From NCBI GenBank assembly GCA_038521345.1, contig JBCBKU010000006.1:76057-140056 (forward strand): DNA of 64,000 bases, read 5' to 3'. The DNA comes from JBCBKU01 sp038521345 (GTDB lineage Bacteria > Pseudomonadota > Alphaproteobacteria > Rhodobacterales > Rhodobacteraceae). Shown here one piece after another: positions 1 to 9,805 of the stretch. The notes beneath the pieces are model-generated. The model made no database searches. It was not told the DNA's origin and was given only the letters and a program-made list of their open reading frames with translations. Each line of letters opens with the position of its first letter. Positions within the stretch are counted from its first letter, which is position 1. The position numbers and the translations under genes were made by a program.

Positions 1-9
1 CGCCGCGGC

Positions 10-831
10 TCAGCCGCCAAGAAAACTGCGCCGTACGTCGTCATCGGCCAGCAATGCGGCGCCGGTATCTGTATAGGCATTGCGCCCCTGAACCAGCACG
101 AAGCCCCGATCTGCGATCTCGAGCGCTTGGCGCGCGTTCTGCTCGACCATCAGGATCGAAATACCGGTTCGCGCCACCTCGATGATCCGGTCGAACAACT
201 CATCCATGACAATGGGTGAGACGCCTGCCGTTGGTTCGTCCAGCATCAGAACCTGCGGGCGTGTCATCAGGGCCCGCCCCACGGCGACCTGCTGGCGCTG
301 CCCGCCCGACAATTCCCCGGCCTTCTGGCGTCGCTTGTTCTTTAAGATTGGGAAAAGGTCATAGACCTGCTCCATCGTCCCGGTGATGTCGTCGCGACGC
401 AGGAACGCTCCCATCTCAAGGTTCTCTTCGACGGTCATGGACGTGAAGATGTTCGCAGTCTGCGGTACGAAGGCCATTCCCTCGGCGACGCGCGCCTGGG
501 GACTGAGACCGGTGATGTCGCGGCCGCCGATCCGGACCGAGCCGCCGCGCAGGGTCAGCATGCCGAAAACCGCCTTCATGGCGGTGGACTTGCCTGCCCC
601 GTTTGGCCCGACAATGACGGCAATCTGGCCTTCATCCACCGAGATCGTGCAGTCGTGCAGGATATCGGCAGCCCCGTATCCGCCGGTCATCGCCTCACCG
701 ATCAGGTAGGGGCCGGGGACACCCTCGGCGACCGTGCCGCCCCCGGCGGGTTCAAAGGTTTGTCCGGGCCGCGGGTTCGCGATACTGCGGTCGCGGTTCC
801 CCCGGTCGTCCCGGTACGCATTGCCGCTCAT
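10..831 (-). CDS. livF: Branched-chain amino acid type ABC transporter, ATP-binding protein (LivF family)
   Basis: This is the second ATPase of a Liv/Urt-type ABC importer and would power uptake of branched-chain amino acids or a related amide at the inner membrane. The 273-residue protein shows Walker A GPNGAGKST near residue 75, the signature LSGGQRQQ and the Walker B stretch VLMLDEPTAG. It carries about 45 residues more at the N-terminus than typical LivF, so translation could start further in. It lies 46 bases downstream of the LivG-type gene in the same operon. The permeases and binding protein are not in the window, so the substrate is inferred from family only. Confidence 0.9.
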   Translation of the reverse strand: MSGNAYRDDRGNRDRSIANPRPGQTFEPAGGGTVAEGVPGPYLIGEAMTGGYGAADILHDCTISVDEGQIAVIVGPNGAGKSTAMKAVFGMLTLRGGSVRIGGRDITGLSPQARVAEGMAFVPQTANIFTSMTVEENLEMGAFLRRDDITGTMEQVYDLFPILKNKRRQKAGELSGGQRQQVAVGRALMTRPQVLMLDEPTAGVSPIVMDELFDRIIEVARTGISILMVEQNARQALEIADRGFVLVQGRNAYTDTGAALLADDDVRRSFLGG

Positions 832-877
832 GCGAGGGCCCCGCCGGCCGGTGGGGATGAAGATCCGACACGTGGTC

Positions 878-1666
878 TCATGCCGATGCCTCCGCCTTGG
901 CCTTGTTTTTCAGGCCCGTACCCAAATACGCCTCGATCACCTGTTCGTTGGCCTTGATCTCGTCGATCGTGCCCTCGGCAAGAACCTTGCCCTCGGCCAT
1001 GACGATGACCGGATCGCAAAGGCGTGCGATGAAATCCATATCGTGTTCGATCAGGCAGAATGTGTATCCACGCTCCCGGTTCAGCCGTTCGATCGCTTCT
1101 GCGATGGTTCCGAGAAGGGTCCGGTTCACGCCGGCTCCGACCTCGTCCAGAAATACGATCTTGGCGTCGACCATCATCGTGCGGCCAAGTTCCAGCAGCT
1201 TTTTCTGCCCACCGGAGAGATTGCCGGCCTTTTCTTCGGCCAGATGCGCAATGGTCAGAAAGTCCAGAACCTCGTCCGCCTTTTCTGCCAGCGCCCGGTC
1301 CTCGGCCGCGACCTGACCGCGTCGGAACCACGCATTCCAGAGATTTTCGCCGGCCTGAGCACCGGGAACCATCATCAAATTCTCGCGTACGCTCATCGTT
1401 GAAAACTCGTGGGCGATCTGGAACGTGCGCAGGAGGCCTTTGTGAAACAGCGTATGTGGCGGCAATCCCGTGATATCTTCACCGGCCATGGTCACGCGCC
1501 CGCCACTTGGCGTAAGAACGCCCGCTATAACATTGAAAAGTGTGGTTTTCCCCGCCCCATTTGGGCCGATAAGACCGGTGATCGAACCCTCGGCAATCGT
1601 CAGCGATGCACCGTCGACGGCACGGAAGCCACCGAAATGTTTCTCTAGGTTCTCGACAACGATCAT
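878..1666 (-). CDS. livG: Branched-chain amino acid type ABC transporter, ATP-binding protein (LivG family)
   Basis: This is the first ATPase of the same importer. I chose the ATG at 1666 (MIVVENLEKHFGGF) because it gives the usual 262 residues and the frame upstream of it looks non-coding. Walker A is GPNGAGKTT and the signature is LSGGQKKL. Walker B reads FLDEVGAGVN, where most LivG proteins have DEP, a small deviation that keeps the catalytic Glu. The short C-terminal extension ending in KNKAKAEASA fits the LivG group. It forms a minus-strand operon with the LivF gene. Confidence 0.9.
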   Translation of the reverse strand: MIVVENLEKHFGGFRAVDGASLTIAEGSITGLIGPNGAGKTTLFNVIAGVLTPSGGRVTMAGEDITGLPPHTLFHKGLLRTFQIAHEFSTMSVRENLMMVPGAQAGENLWNAWFRRGQVAAEDRALAEKADEVLDFLTIAHLAEEKAGNLSGGQKKLLELGRTMMVDAKIVFLDEVGAGVNRTLLGTIAEAIERLNRERGYTFCLIEHDMDFIARLCDPVIVMAEGKVLAEGTIDEIKANEQVIEAYLGTGLKNKAKAEASA

Positions 1667-1803
1667 CGGCGGCGGCCCTTGTGGCGTGGTGCGACCGAAC
1701 CCTAGTCGCGCGTCCCGGGAATGAAAAGCCGTGGCGGGCGGGGTGCCGTCGCGCCGATGGCGCCCTATCTCTGGCCAAGATGCACGCCGCCACGGAGATC
1801 CCC

Positions 1804-2907
1804 ATGCGCCGCCTGATCCTTGCCCTTGCAGCCGTAACCGCCATAGCAGGCCCAGCTCTTGCACTCGACAGTTCTGCGGGAACCATCCGCGTCGAACGGG
1901 TGGCCGGGGACCTTGAAGAACCCTGGGGCCTTGCTTTCCTGCCCGACGGTGGATTTCTGGTTACGCTCCGCGACGGCGACCTCGTCCATATTCGCGAGAA
2001 CGGTAGCCGTCAGCGCATTCGCGGCGTTCCCGACGTTCAAAGCCGCGGACAGGGAGGGTTGCTTGATGTTGCCGTGGCCCGCGACTTTGCCGAGACGAAC
2101 GAGATCTTTCTGACCTTTGCGCGCCCTCAGCGCCGCGGGGAAGGCACAGCGCTCGCGATCGCGGAACTCAACACCGATGCCGGACGCCTGAGGAATGTGC
2201 GCGTAATCTTCGAGATGGCTCCGGGATCGTCGGGTGGGCGCCATTTCGGGAGCCGCGTCGTCGAAGCCCTCGATGGCACGCTTTATGTCACCACGGGCGA
2301 CCGGGGTGACCGGCCGTCGGCGCAGGATCTGTCGAACCACAACGGGGCGGTCATCCGGGTGACGCGGTCCGGGCAGGTACCTCCAGACAACCCCTTTGTG
2401 GGACAATCAGGTGCGCGGCCGGAAATCTGGTCCTACGGCCATCGAAATCCGCAAGGCGCAACGCTGGATCTGAATGGCAATCTCTGGACGGTCGAACACG
2501 GTGCGCAGGGCGGGGACGAGATCAACCGCATTCGCCGCGGTGCAAATTACGGCTGGCCGGTGATCTCTTATGGTCGCCACTATTCGGGCGCCAAGATCGG
2601 CGAGGGAACCGCAAGGGACGGAATGGAACAGCCCGCGCTATACTGGGATCCGTCGATCGCGCCCTCGGGCATGATGGTATACTCCGGCGGGCTCTGGCCG
2701 GAATGGGCGGGTGACATGTTTGTGGGATCGCTCAAGTTTGGCATGATCAGCCGGGTCGACGGCGACAGTCTGCGCGAGGTGGAGCGCCTTGAGTCGAACG
2801 AAACCGAACGGGTCCGCGACATACGCGAGGCGCCGGACGGGTCGATCTGGTTCCTGTCGGTCGGGCAGGGGGCGGTTTTCCGAATGGTGCCCGGTTCCGG
2901 TACCTAG
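1804..2907 (+). CDS. Periplasmic PQQ-dependent sugar (aldose) dehydrogenase-like protein
   Basis: The protein is a six-bladed beta-propeller of the soluble glucose/aldose dehydrogenase family, which oxidises sugars with PQQ as cofactor. The ATG at 1804 starts a clear Sec signal peptide ending ALA before LDSSAG. Family motifs are EPWGLAFLPDG, RHFGSR (candidate catalytic His), YGHRNPQG and VEHGAQGGDEINR followed by NYGWPVISYG (calcium/PQQ region). The length of 367 residues is normal. It converges on a second member of the family and the two stop codons share one CTAG. The natural substrate cannot be told from sequence. Confidence 0.88.
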   Translation: MRRLILALAAVTAIAGPALALDSSAGTIRVERVAGDLEEPWGLAFLPDGGFLVTLRDGDLVHIRENGSRQRIRGVPDVQSRGQGGLLDVAVARDFAETNEIFLTFARPQRRGEGTALAIAELNTDAGRLRNVRVIFEMAPGSSGGRHFGSRVVEALDGTLYVTTGDRGDRPSAQDLSNHNGAVIRVTRSGQVPPDNPFVGQSGARPEIWSYGHRNPQGATLDLNGNLWTVEHGAQGGDEINRIRRGANYGWPVISYGRHYSGAKIGEGTARDGMEQPALYWDPSIAPSGMMVYSGGLWPEWAGDMFVGSLKFGMISRVDGDSLREVERLESNETERVRDIREAPDGSIWFLSVGQGAVFRMVPGSGT

Positions 2908-4592
2908 CCATTCGGTTCGGCGTCGAGGGCGTCGAGGACCTGGATCAGCCCGCCGATGACGGCGTCATTTGTTATCCCGGGCGCCATCATGGTGGTGCCC
3001 GCGGCGACGCTTTCCGGGTCCTTGATGTAGGCCGCCAAGCGTGCGCTCGTCCACGTTCCTGGTGTTGTCCTCAGGGCGTCTGAATAGGCCGGATAACGGG
3101 TTGCTGCGATGGGCCGGTCGACAACGCCGTAAAGGCTTGGTGCCGCACCCGCGACCCCGCGCACAATGGAATGGCATTCCCGGCACGCGCCCAGCGCGCC
3201 CGCCACGCGGTCACGATCGGGTTCCGGCAGCACGTTGAGTGCGGCGGTCAGTCGACGGTCCGCTTCCGCCGCCACATCCCGCTTGGTCAGAAGCACAAGC
3301 TCCGACCGGTCCATCCAGAGCACAAGCGTCTGGTCGTCCCATTGGATGACATCCCGGATCCGTTCGCCAACGCGGATTTCTTCAGCAAAAACAACTGATT
3401 GGTCCACGATCCGAATACGATAGAGCTTGCGTCCCTTGGTGACCTCGCGCCCGAGCGTGCCGACAATAAGATCGCCGTCCCAAGTCGGATCGAACCCGTC
3501 GATGGTGGTTATCGAGGATACCGCCGCCGAAGGAAGCCATGCGTAAACCGGGGCCGTGGCGCCATCATGGTGGCCGGGTTCGGCCAAAGGCGGTGCCAGC
3601 GGGGTCCCGTCATATCGCTGCCCGAAAGACCATTCGGGCCAGCCATAATCGTTGCCTTCTTCGATGAGGTTCAGTTCGTCTCCACCAAAGGCGCCATGCT
3701 CAACCGACCAGATATTGCCATCACGATCGCGGGCGATCCCCGACGGATTGCGATGACCTTCCGAAAAGTAACGCCACGAGAGATCCCGAAGGTCGATGGC
3801 CGCGATCTTCCCATAGGACATGTCCTCGGGGAGGCCTGACGCTTTGTTGCTCTCGTTCAGATAGTAGTCCCCGTTCGTCATGTAGAGCGTGTGCGGCGGA
3901 TCGAAGACCATGCGCCCCGAGGCCATTTCGCCAACAAGAGACCGATCACCGGTCAGCAGGGCAAGGCAGGGGCTGGTTTCATAGATCAGCTCCCAATCGT
4001 CTGCGGCGAGGGACAGGGCCTCAAAGGACGCTGCGCCGGGATCCACGGATGCCCGGTAAAGCCGATTGGTGTAGCAGATCCGCTCTTCGTCGAAATAGGT
4101 GGTCGACATCAGAAAACCGCGGAAGACCGGCGCGTCCACAAACTGGAACCCGTTGTAGCGGTAACGCGGTGGCAGGTGGATCTGGTCGGCATATTCCGGG
4201 CGGCTGGTGACACGCACGAAGGCGTCAAACCCGTTATCGGGCAGGGCGACGTCCAGCGGGTTCAGCGTGCGGTCCGCGCCAAGTCCGAAGACCCGGCCAT
4301 CATGGGTCATCAGGACCAGACCGTCACCGAACCGGGTCAGGCCACCGCCGGCGCCCTTGCGGGCCTGTGGCACCGGGATGACCGAAGTATCGAACGTCAG
4401 GAACGTGGTGCGGATGGCGGGCGGGTAGGGGCCCTCGGCATTCGGTGACGTGTCCCCGGCCCTGAGGCTGGCCATGATCGATGTTCCCGCACGTTTGATG
4501 TCGCCACCGAACTGCACTCCGAGCACGCCCCCGATCATCAGCGCCAAAAAGGCGACACCGGTTGCGAGGTAAAAAGCAAAAGACCGAAACAT
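2904..4592 (-). CDS. Membrane-anchored PQQ sugar dehydrogenase-like protein fused to cytochrome c
   Basis: An N-terminal hydrophobic helix (residues 5-27) should anchor the protein facing the periplasm. Residues about 55-440 form a sugar-dehydrogenase-type propeller with EGHRNPSG, WSVEHGAFGGDELN and DYGWPEWSFG, parallel to the neighbouring gene. The C-terminus has a haem-binding CRECH at residues 470-474 and a likely distal Met ligand in TTMMAPG near 535. The fusion suggests direct electron transfer from the quinoprotein to a c-type haem and then to the respiratory chain. The gene converges on the soluble paralogue. An RBS-like GGGAAG precedes the ATG at 4592. Confidence 0.85.
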   Translation of the reverse strand: MFRSFAFYLATGVAFLALMIGGVLGVQFGGDIKRAGTSIMASLRAGDTSPNAEGPYPPAIRTTFLTFDTSVIPVPQARKGAGGGLTRFGDGLVLMTHDGRVFGLGADRTLNPLDVALPDNGFDAFVRVTSRPEYADQIHLPPRYRYNGFQFVDAPVFRGFLMSTTYFDEERICYTNRLYRASVDPGAASFEALSLAADDWELIYETSPCLALLTGDRSLVGEMASGRMVFDPPHTLYMTNGDYYLNESNKASGLPEDMSYGKIAAIDLRDLSWRYFSEGHRNPSGIARDRDGNIWSVEHGAFGGDELNLIEEGNDYGWPEWSFGQRYDGTPLAPPLAEPGHHDGATAPVYAWLPSAAVSSITTIDGFDPTWDGDLIVGTLGREVTKGRKLYRIRIVDQSVVFAEEIRVGERIRDVIQWDDQTLVLWMDRSELVLLTKRDVAAEADRRLTAALNVLPEPDRDRVAGALGACRECHSIVRGVAGAAPSLYGVVDRPIAATRYPAYSDALRTTPGTWTSARLAAYIKDPESVAAGTTMMAPGITNDAVIGGLIQVLDALDAEPNG

Positions 4593-4768
4593 ACCACTTC
4601 CCGCAAAAGCACCCCGGCACAGAGTACGCGCCGAAGATCAACAGCCCGAGAAGTTGTTCAGAGTTCCGGGAGCGCCGCGCCAATGCGCTGAAATCTCCGG
4701 CAATGTGGACCGTTCAGTGTCAATACCGGGCTCTTCGGCGACAACTCCACGCGAATCGGACCGCTGAC

Positions 4769-6493
4769 CTAGCGGACGACACCCGGATAGCGGAACCGGA
4801 TGACGGGTTCCTCTGCGAGGTTGGAGGCCGCCGTCACGTAGAGTGACACCGGACCGGTCGGAAGGTCATGCGCCAATGCATAGTCCCGCCTCGCAAGAAG
4901 CAGTCGGTCACCGGGGCCACGGGGTTGGGCCGCCAGTTCCACGTAATCCCGTTCGAAGTCCGGGTGCAGGAACAGTTCCAAAAGCATCTTTGTGCGCCGT
5001 TTGCGGATCGCCGACGTGATCCCCGCAAGATCCGAGGAAAGCGCGGCGGGAAGGTAGGCTTCGATAATGTCCGGCTGACGCGCCAGAACCCGTGCCATAT
5101 CGGTCTTGCTGTCGGTGGCCCCATGAGGATCGAAGCTGCCGTGATGCGCAATCTCGGCGTCGTTCAGGCCCAGAATATCGATGTGGATGGCGTCGACACG
5201 GAACGGGATCTGCCCGGCTAGCCCGGTCGCGATGACCGTGTCGGGCGTCGCGATGGAACGGAGGTAGCGGGTTGTCCCGAGCTCGTCCCAGTCGTGGTCG
5301 TGGTCAAAGCCACCGGTCAGATCCGCCCAGAGGCTTGGATGGAACTTCGGCAGCAGCATTAGGGGAAGGGTCGCAAGTGCGACCAGCATCGCGGATGCAA
5401 GCCAAAGGCGGATACGGGGTCCAAGCGCCGCAACCAGCGCGAAGGCCGCAAATGCCAGCAACGGCACGAGGACGGTAACGTGACGAAAATACGGGAAGGC
5501 AAAGACCGGATCTCCGCCTGCCTTGGCGATCACCGCAAGATACGCAACCGACGCGAGGATCAGAAACGCAATGCCCGAAGGCGGTAGGTCCTTTCGAAAG
5601 AAACGCACGGCAATAAGCCCCAGAATGGGCAATGTCAGCGCACCGAGAAACGAAAGACCCGCGGTCACATAGGCAATGCCCGAGTCCAGATGGAGCCCGC
5701 CCGGAGATCCGGCCGATTTGGCGTAGTAGGTGTTCGGCATGGGATGACCAAAGACGGAAAGCCGCCACAGTGTCAGCGCCGCGAATGTCGCAAGCGCGAT
5801 CCCGAGAAGGACCAGAAACCGGCGATCACGGCCCAGCGCCCAGTAGACCGCCGGCGTGGCCAGGGCAACAAGGATGCCTTCGGGCCGCATCAGAACGATG
5901 GCCATGGCGACAAGTGTCAGAACCGGTACGCTCTGCGTCAGAAGCGGCAGAAAGACCACCAGTGCCATCAGAAGCGAGAACGCCGCCGTCTCCATTCCTG
6001 AGACCGCGTACCAGGTGAAGGGCGCGTATACCGCCACGGCCAGGGCACTTCCAAGCGCCGCAAACGCGACGATCCGCGTCTCACCGAACGGCAGGTCCAT
6101 CACCAGCCTGTCGCGCCGGGCCTGGGCCGCGACCGTCAGGAACAGGGTCACCAGACCAACCTGGCTTGCAAGTCCAAGAAGTTTCGCCGCTGTCGCAATC
6201 GCATTCGCGCCGGGCCCGAAGGGTGCCAGCACCCATGGCCAAAGGAACGTGGTCACGCCCTCGACCGGGGGGCCTTGCCTGTTCCACGATCCGAATGGAT
6301 AACCCTCGGCCAGCCGCCGCGCGTATCGGAAGGTGATCTGCGCGTCTTCAAGGGTGGTCGACCAGAAGCCCAGCGCGCAGACGACAAGGAATAGGCCGGC
6401 GCCCGGCAACACGGCCCACAGGACCCAGCCAAGCGGCATCCGCTCGGGCTGAGCATGGTCACGTGCCCCAATGTCGCGATCCCAGACTGTCAT
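4769..6493 (-). CDS. Polytopic GT-C type glycosyltransferase-like membrane protein
   Basis: This 574-residue protein has ten or more hydrophobic segments. It carries the pattern EDAQITFRYARRLAEGY followed by VEGVTTFLWP, typical of GT-C transferases that use polyprenyl-phosphate sugars (the arabinofuranosyl/mannosyl-transferase-like group that also includes ZomB). The acidic EDA in the first periplasmic loop would be the catalytic region. The C-terminal 150 residues look soluble. The start is the ATG at 6493; a TTG directly before it is less likely. The acceptor is unknown. It stands alone between two unrelated genes. Confidence 0.7.
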   Translation of the reverse strand: MTVWDRDIGARDHAQPERMPLGWVLWAVLPGAGLFLVVCALGFWSTTLEDAQITFRYARRLAEGYPFGSWNRQGPPVEGVTTFLWPWVLAPFGPGANAIATAAKLLGLASQVGLVTLFLTVAAQARRDRLVMDLPFGETRIVAFAALGSALAVAVYAPFTWYAVSGMETAAFSLLMALVVFLPLLTQSVPVLTLVAMAIVLMRPEGILVALATPAVYWALGRDRRFLVLLGIALATFAALTLWRLSVFGHPMPNTYYAKSAGSPGGLHLDSGIAYVTAGLSFLGALTLPILGLIAVRFFRKDLPPSGIAFLILASVAYLAVIAKAGGDPVFAFPYFRHVTVLVPLLAFAAFALVAALGPRIRLWLASAMLVALATLPLMLLPKFHPSLWADLTGGFDHDHDWDELGTTRYLRSIATPDTVIATGLAGQIPFRVDAIHIDILGLNDAEIAHHGSFDPHGATDSKTDMARVLARQPDIIEAYLPAALSSDLAGITSAIRKRRTKMLLELFLHPDFERDYVELAAQPRGPGDRLLLARRDYALAHDLPTGPVSLYVTAASNLAEEPVIRFRYPGVVR

Positions 6494-6563
6494 CAAGGAG
6501 TGGCCTATTCGCCGGACAAAGCAGGACTATGGCAAAACCGCGCAAATATTCGTGCCATCCGAT

Positions 6564-7565
6564 CTAAACGGAGAGGCGCGCGGCCAAAGCCCCCCTCTCG
6601 CGGTAGGGTGTTGTGCCATACTGCGCGCGGTAGCACTTCGAGAAGTGGCTTGGCGAGGCAAAGCCGCACGCGAGGGCGACATTGATCACGCTCATATCGG
6701 TCTGCATCAACAGGTTCCGTGCCTTCTGAAGCCTCAATTCCATGTAATAGCGCTTGGGGCTTCGGTTCAGGTATCGCCGGAACAGGCGTTCGAGTTGCCG
6801 GGTCGACAGCCCCACGTCGCGGGCAAGGATCGACGGGCTGATGGGCTCTTCGATATTGGCTTCCATCATCTGGATGACGGTCGACAATTTCGGGTGCCGC
6901 ACCCCGATCCGGGTCGGCACCGACAACCGCTGGGTGTCCTGATCCGTCCGGATTGAGGAATAGATCAGCTGATCGGCGACCGAACTCGAGAGCTCTTCGC
7001 CATGTTCATCGGCGATGATCTTGAGCATCAGGTCGATCGAGGCCGTGCCACCTGCCGTCGTCATGCGGTTTCCGTCGACCACGAAGACCGATTTGGTCAG
7101 TTCGACCTCTTCGAATTCCTCGGCAAAGCTGTCTTGGTTTTCCCAATGAATAGTTGCGCGTTTTCCATCCAGAAGGCCCGCGCGGGCCAAGGTATGTGCG
7201 GCCGAGCACAGCCCCCCGATCGCAACGCCGCGCCGCGCCTCGCGCCGGAGCCAGTTCAGGACCCCTCGGGTGGAGTTGCGCGCCACGTCGAGGCCGCTGC
7301 ACACGAGCACTGTGTCATCGCGGTTCATCTCGTCCAGACCACCGTCGGGCCAGAAAACCGTGCCGGTCGATGCAGTCACGGACGGCGTCTCGCCGACAAT
7401 GATCCACGAGTAAAGCTTTCGGCCAGCCTCGCGGTTGGCGATCCGAAGCGCATCGACCGCGCTGGCGAAGGACAGGATCGTGAAATCCTCAAGCAGAAGG
7501 AACACGAAACGGCGTGGCTTGTCGCCACGTTCCGGCAGTTCCACGACTTTGCTGTCTGTTGTCAT
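6564..7565 (-). CDS. GlxA-family transcriptional regulator (DJ-1/PfpI domain plus AraC HTH)
   Basis: The first 190 residues form a DJ-1/PfpI-like class I amidotransferase fold (FVFLLLEDFTILSFASAVDALRIANR; GGLCSAAHTLARAGLLDG with the nucleophile-elbow Cys). The last 100 residues are an AraC-type pair of HTH motifs (LSTRQLERLFRRYLNRSPK and GFASPSHFSKCYRAQYG). This architecture is shared by GbdR and ArgR-type regulators of amine and amino acid catabolism. The ATG at 7565 is used because the upstream in-frame extension lacks the family pattern. It is divergent from the DAHP synthase gene. The ligand is unknown. Confidence 0.85.
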   Translation of the reverse strand: MTTDSKVVELPERGDKPRRFVFLLLEDFTILSFASAVDALRIANREAGRKLYSWIIVGETPSVTASTGTVFWPDGGLDEMNRDDTVLVCSGLDVARNSTRGVLNWLRREARRGVAIGGLCSAAHTLARAGLLDGKRATIHWENQDSFAEEFEEVELTKSVFVVDGNRMTTAGGTASIDLMLKIIADEHGEELSSSVADQLIYSSIRTDQDTQRLSVPTRIGVRHPKLSTVIQMMEANIEEPISPSILARDVGLSTRQLERLFRRYLNRSPKRYYMELRLQKARNLLMQTDMSVINVALACGFASPSHFSKCYRAQYGTTPYRERGALAARLSV

Positions 7566-7726
7566 GTGCGACTCGCTTACCTGACGGCAAACCGAAGCAG
7601 GAAACTGTGATCCGATCAAGGCAAGCGCGCGTGTTCGCTTTCCTGCCCAATTGGCCCGATGAGCGGTTTTCATCCCTGTGCAGCCCCACTATAAGCCGAT
7701 GCCGAACCGACGGGGAGAGCCGGACG

Positions 7727-9097
7727 ATGAGCGATTGGACAAAGACCGACTGGCGGGCGAAACCGCGGGTCCAGATGCCCGACTACACCGACGCCGCAGC
7801 GTTGCAGGCGGTCGAGGCGAAGCTGTCGAAATATCCGCCGCTCGTTTTTGCGGGTGAGGCGCGGACGCTGAAGGCGGATCTGGCCAAGGCCGCGCGCGGC
7901 GAGGCGTTCTTGCTTCAGGGCGGCGACTGCGCGGAAAGCTTCTCGGCCTTCTCTGCCGACGGAATTCGCGACACGTTCAAGGTGATGCTGCAGATGGCCA
8001 TGGTACTGACCTATGGCGCCAAGGTTCCGGTGATCAAGGTCGGGCGTATGGCAGGTCAGTTCGCGAAGCCACGATCTGCGCCGACCGAGGTGAAAGATGG
8101 CGTGGAACTGCCGTCCTACCGTGGGGACATCATTAATGATCTGGAATTCACGCCCGAGGCACGGATCCCGAACCCGGACAAGATGCTCGAGGGCTACATG
8201 CAGGCCGCGGCCACGCTGAACCTTCTGCGCGCGTTTTCGACGGGTGGTTTCGCCGACATGCACATGGTTCATGCATGGACGCTTGGGTTCGCCGAGGGCG
8301 CTGGGGCCGAGCGCTACCGCGATATCGCAACGCGGATCCAGGACACGATCGATTTCATGGCGGCCGCCGGAATCGACGCGAACACAACGCACGAGTTTTC
8401 GACTGTCGACTTCTATACGAGCCACGAGGCGCTGCTTCTGGAGTACGAAGAGGCGCTTACCCGGATCGACTCGACAACCGGCAAGTGGCTGGCAGGTTCC
8501 GGTCACCTGATCTGGATCGGCGATCGGACACGCCAGCCCGACGGGGCCCATGTAGAGTTCGCGCGCGGTGTGCAGAACCCGATCGGACTCAAGTGCGGGC
8601 CGTCGCTGACACCGGAAGATCTGAAGGTGCTGATGGCCAAGCTGAACCCGGCCAACGAACCGGGCCGCCTGACGCTGATCGCTCGCTTCGGTGCAGGCAA
8701 GGTGGCCGATCACCTGCCAAACCTCATCCGTACCGTTCAGGAGGAGGGTGCCGAGGTCGTCTGGGTGTGTGATGCGATGCACGGCAACACGATCAAGTCG
8801 AACACCGGCTACAAGACGCGCCAGTTCCATGCGGTTCTGCAAGAAGTGCAGGAATTCTTCGGTGTGCACAAAGCCGAGGGAACCGTCCCCGGCGGCGTGC
8901 ATTTCGAGATGACCGGCGCCGACGTGACCGAATGCACCGGCGGCGTGCGAGCAGTCACCGAGGAAGACCTTTCGGACCGGTATCACACGGCTTGCGACCC
9001 GCGCCTCAATGCGTCGCAAGCACTGGAATTGGCGTTCCTCGTCGCCGAAGAGCTGTCGTCGCTGCGGCGCGTGCCGGCCGCAGCGCAGGCTGTCTGA
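7727..9097 (+). CDS. Class II 3-deoxy-7-phosphoheptulonate (DAHP) synthase
   Basis: The enzyme condenses phosphoenolpyruvate and erythrose 4-phosphate to DAHP, the first step of the shikimate pathway. The 456-residue sequence is of the plant/mycobacterial class II type, with MSDWTKTDWRAKP at the start, LQGGDCAESF (metal-binding Cys68), RMAGQFAKPRSAP, THEFSTVDFYTSHEALLLEYE, GLKCGPSL and VWVCDAMHGNT. The ATG at 7727 follows a GGAGAG ribosome binding site. The gene is divergent from a GlxA-type regulator but nothing visible shows direct control. Confidence 0.95.
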   Translation: MSDWTKTDWRAKPRVQMPDYTDAAALQAVEAKLSKYPPLVFAGEARTLKADLAKAARGEAFLLQGGDCAESFSAFSADGIRDTFKVMLQMAMVLTYGAKVPVIKVGRMAGQFAKPRSAPTEVKDGVELPSYRGDIINDLEFTPEARIPNPDKMLEGYMQAAATLNLLRAFSTGGFADMHMVHAWTLGFAEGAGAERYRDIATRIQDTIDFMAAAGIDANTTHEFSTVDFYTSHEALLLEYEEALTRIDSTTGKWLAGSGHLIWIGDRTRQPDGAHVEFARGVQNPIGLKCGPSLTPEDLKVLMAKLNPANEPGRLTLIARFGAGKVADHLPNLIRTVQEEGAEVVWVCDAMHGNTIKSNTGYKTRQFHAVLQEVQEFFGVHKAEGTVPGGVHFEMTGADVTECTGGVRAVTEEDLSDRYHTACDPRLNASQALELAFLVAEELSSLRRVPAAAQAV

Positions 9098-9106
9098 CCC
9101 GAACGA

Positions 9107-9805
9107 CTAGCCGTTATCGACAATCAGGCGCAGATGCCCCCCTTCGCGCGGGGCATCTGGCACGGGTTTGCTGGAGGCATAGGGTGCCGCGGGGGCTTCG
9201 CCGAAGGCGTGTTCACGAGTGTTCGGAACCGGTGCAAGGCCTGTTCCGTAGCCGATGAGCCCTTTGATCCGGTGCGACGTCAGGTTGAACCGGCGCGGTG
9301 CGCGTCCGATCGGTCCGTGGGCCACGAGGCAGCCGATTGCGCGGCTGATATCGCCAAAATCACTCTTCAGGGGCAGAACGATCAGTTCCGCCCGCAAAAG
9401 ACCGCGCCCAAAGCCCGATGCGCTTTCAAGGTCCATGCGCAGGATGGCCGGTTCGGAGAAGACCGCTTCAAGCCTTTCGGCGAAGTCCGAGCGCGATTCC
9501 GGTTCGATCATGGCCGAGAACGGCATTCCCCGGACTTCCATGCCCATGAGTGCGTTCAGATTCTGTCCGGCGATCCGAAGCCGGGCGAGACCCGGCGCGA
9601 TCCGTTCGAGGATAAAGGCATTGCGCAACGCGCTGTCGACGCCGCGCGGATCGACCTCGCTGCGATCGGGAACCAACCGCCCGCCACGAAGCGCTTCCCA
9701 GTAGGCCTCGACCTGCGCGATCTCAGGTGCGGTTCTCTTACGGCCGAATACGGTTTTGTCGAAGTCCTTGGTCACTGGTTCACCTGTGTTTGCCGGACGT
9801 GTCAT
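9107..9805 (-). CDS. PAS-like domain protein (PAS_5 type)
   Basis: A 232-residue cytoplasmic protein with one PAS-like domain over residues 25-165 (EAYWEALRGGRLVPDRSEVD, then NAFILERIAPGLARLRIAGQ) of the kind found alone in many alphaproteobacteria. The last 60 residues are proline-rich and low in complexity. No output domain is fused to it, so its role is unknown; a sensory or scaffold function is only inferred. It is convergent with the DAHP synthase gene, with 9 bases between the stops. Confidence 0.7.
   Translation of the reverse strand: MTRPANTGEPVTKDFDKTVFGRKRTAPEIAQVEAYWEALRGGRLVPDRSEVDPRGVDSALRNAFILERIAPGLARLRIAGQNLNALMGMEVRGMPFSAMIEPESRSDFAERLEAVFSEPAILRMDLESASGFGRGLLRAELIVLPLKSDFGDISRAIGCLVAHGPIGRAPRRFNLTSHRIKGLIGYGTGLAPVPNTREHAFGEAPAAPYASSKPVPDAPREGGHLRLIVDNG

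Noticed and set aside
7670..9019. A 449-codon minus-strand frame over the DAHP synthase gene
   Set aside because: It is antisense to a well conserved enzyme and has no motif.
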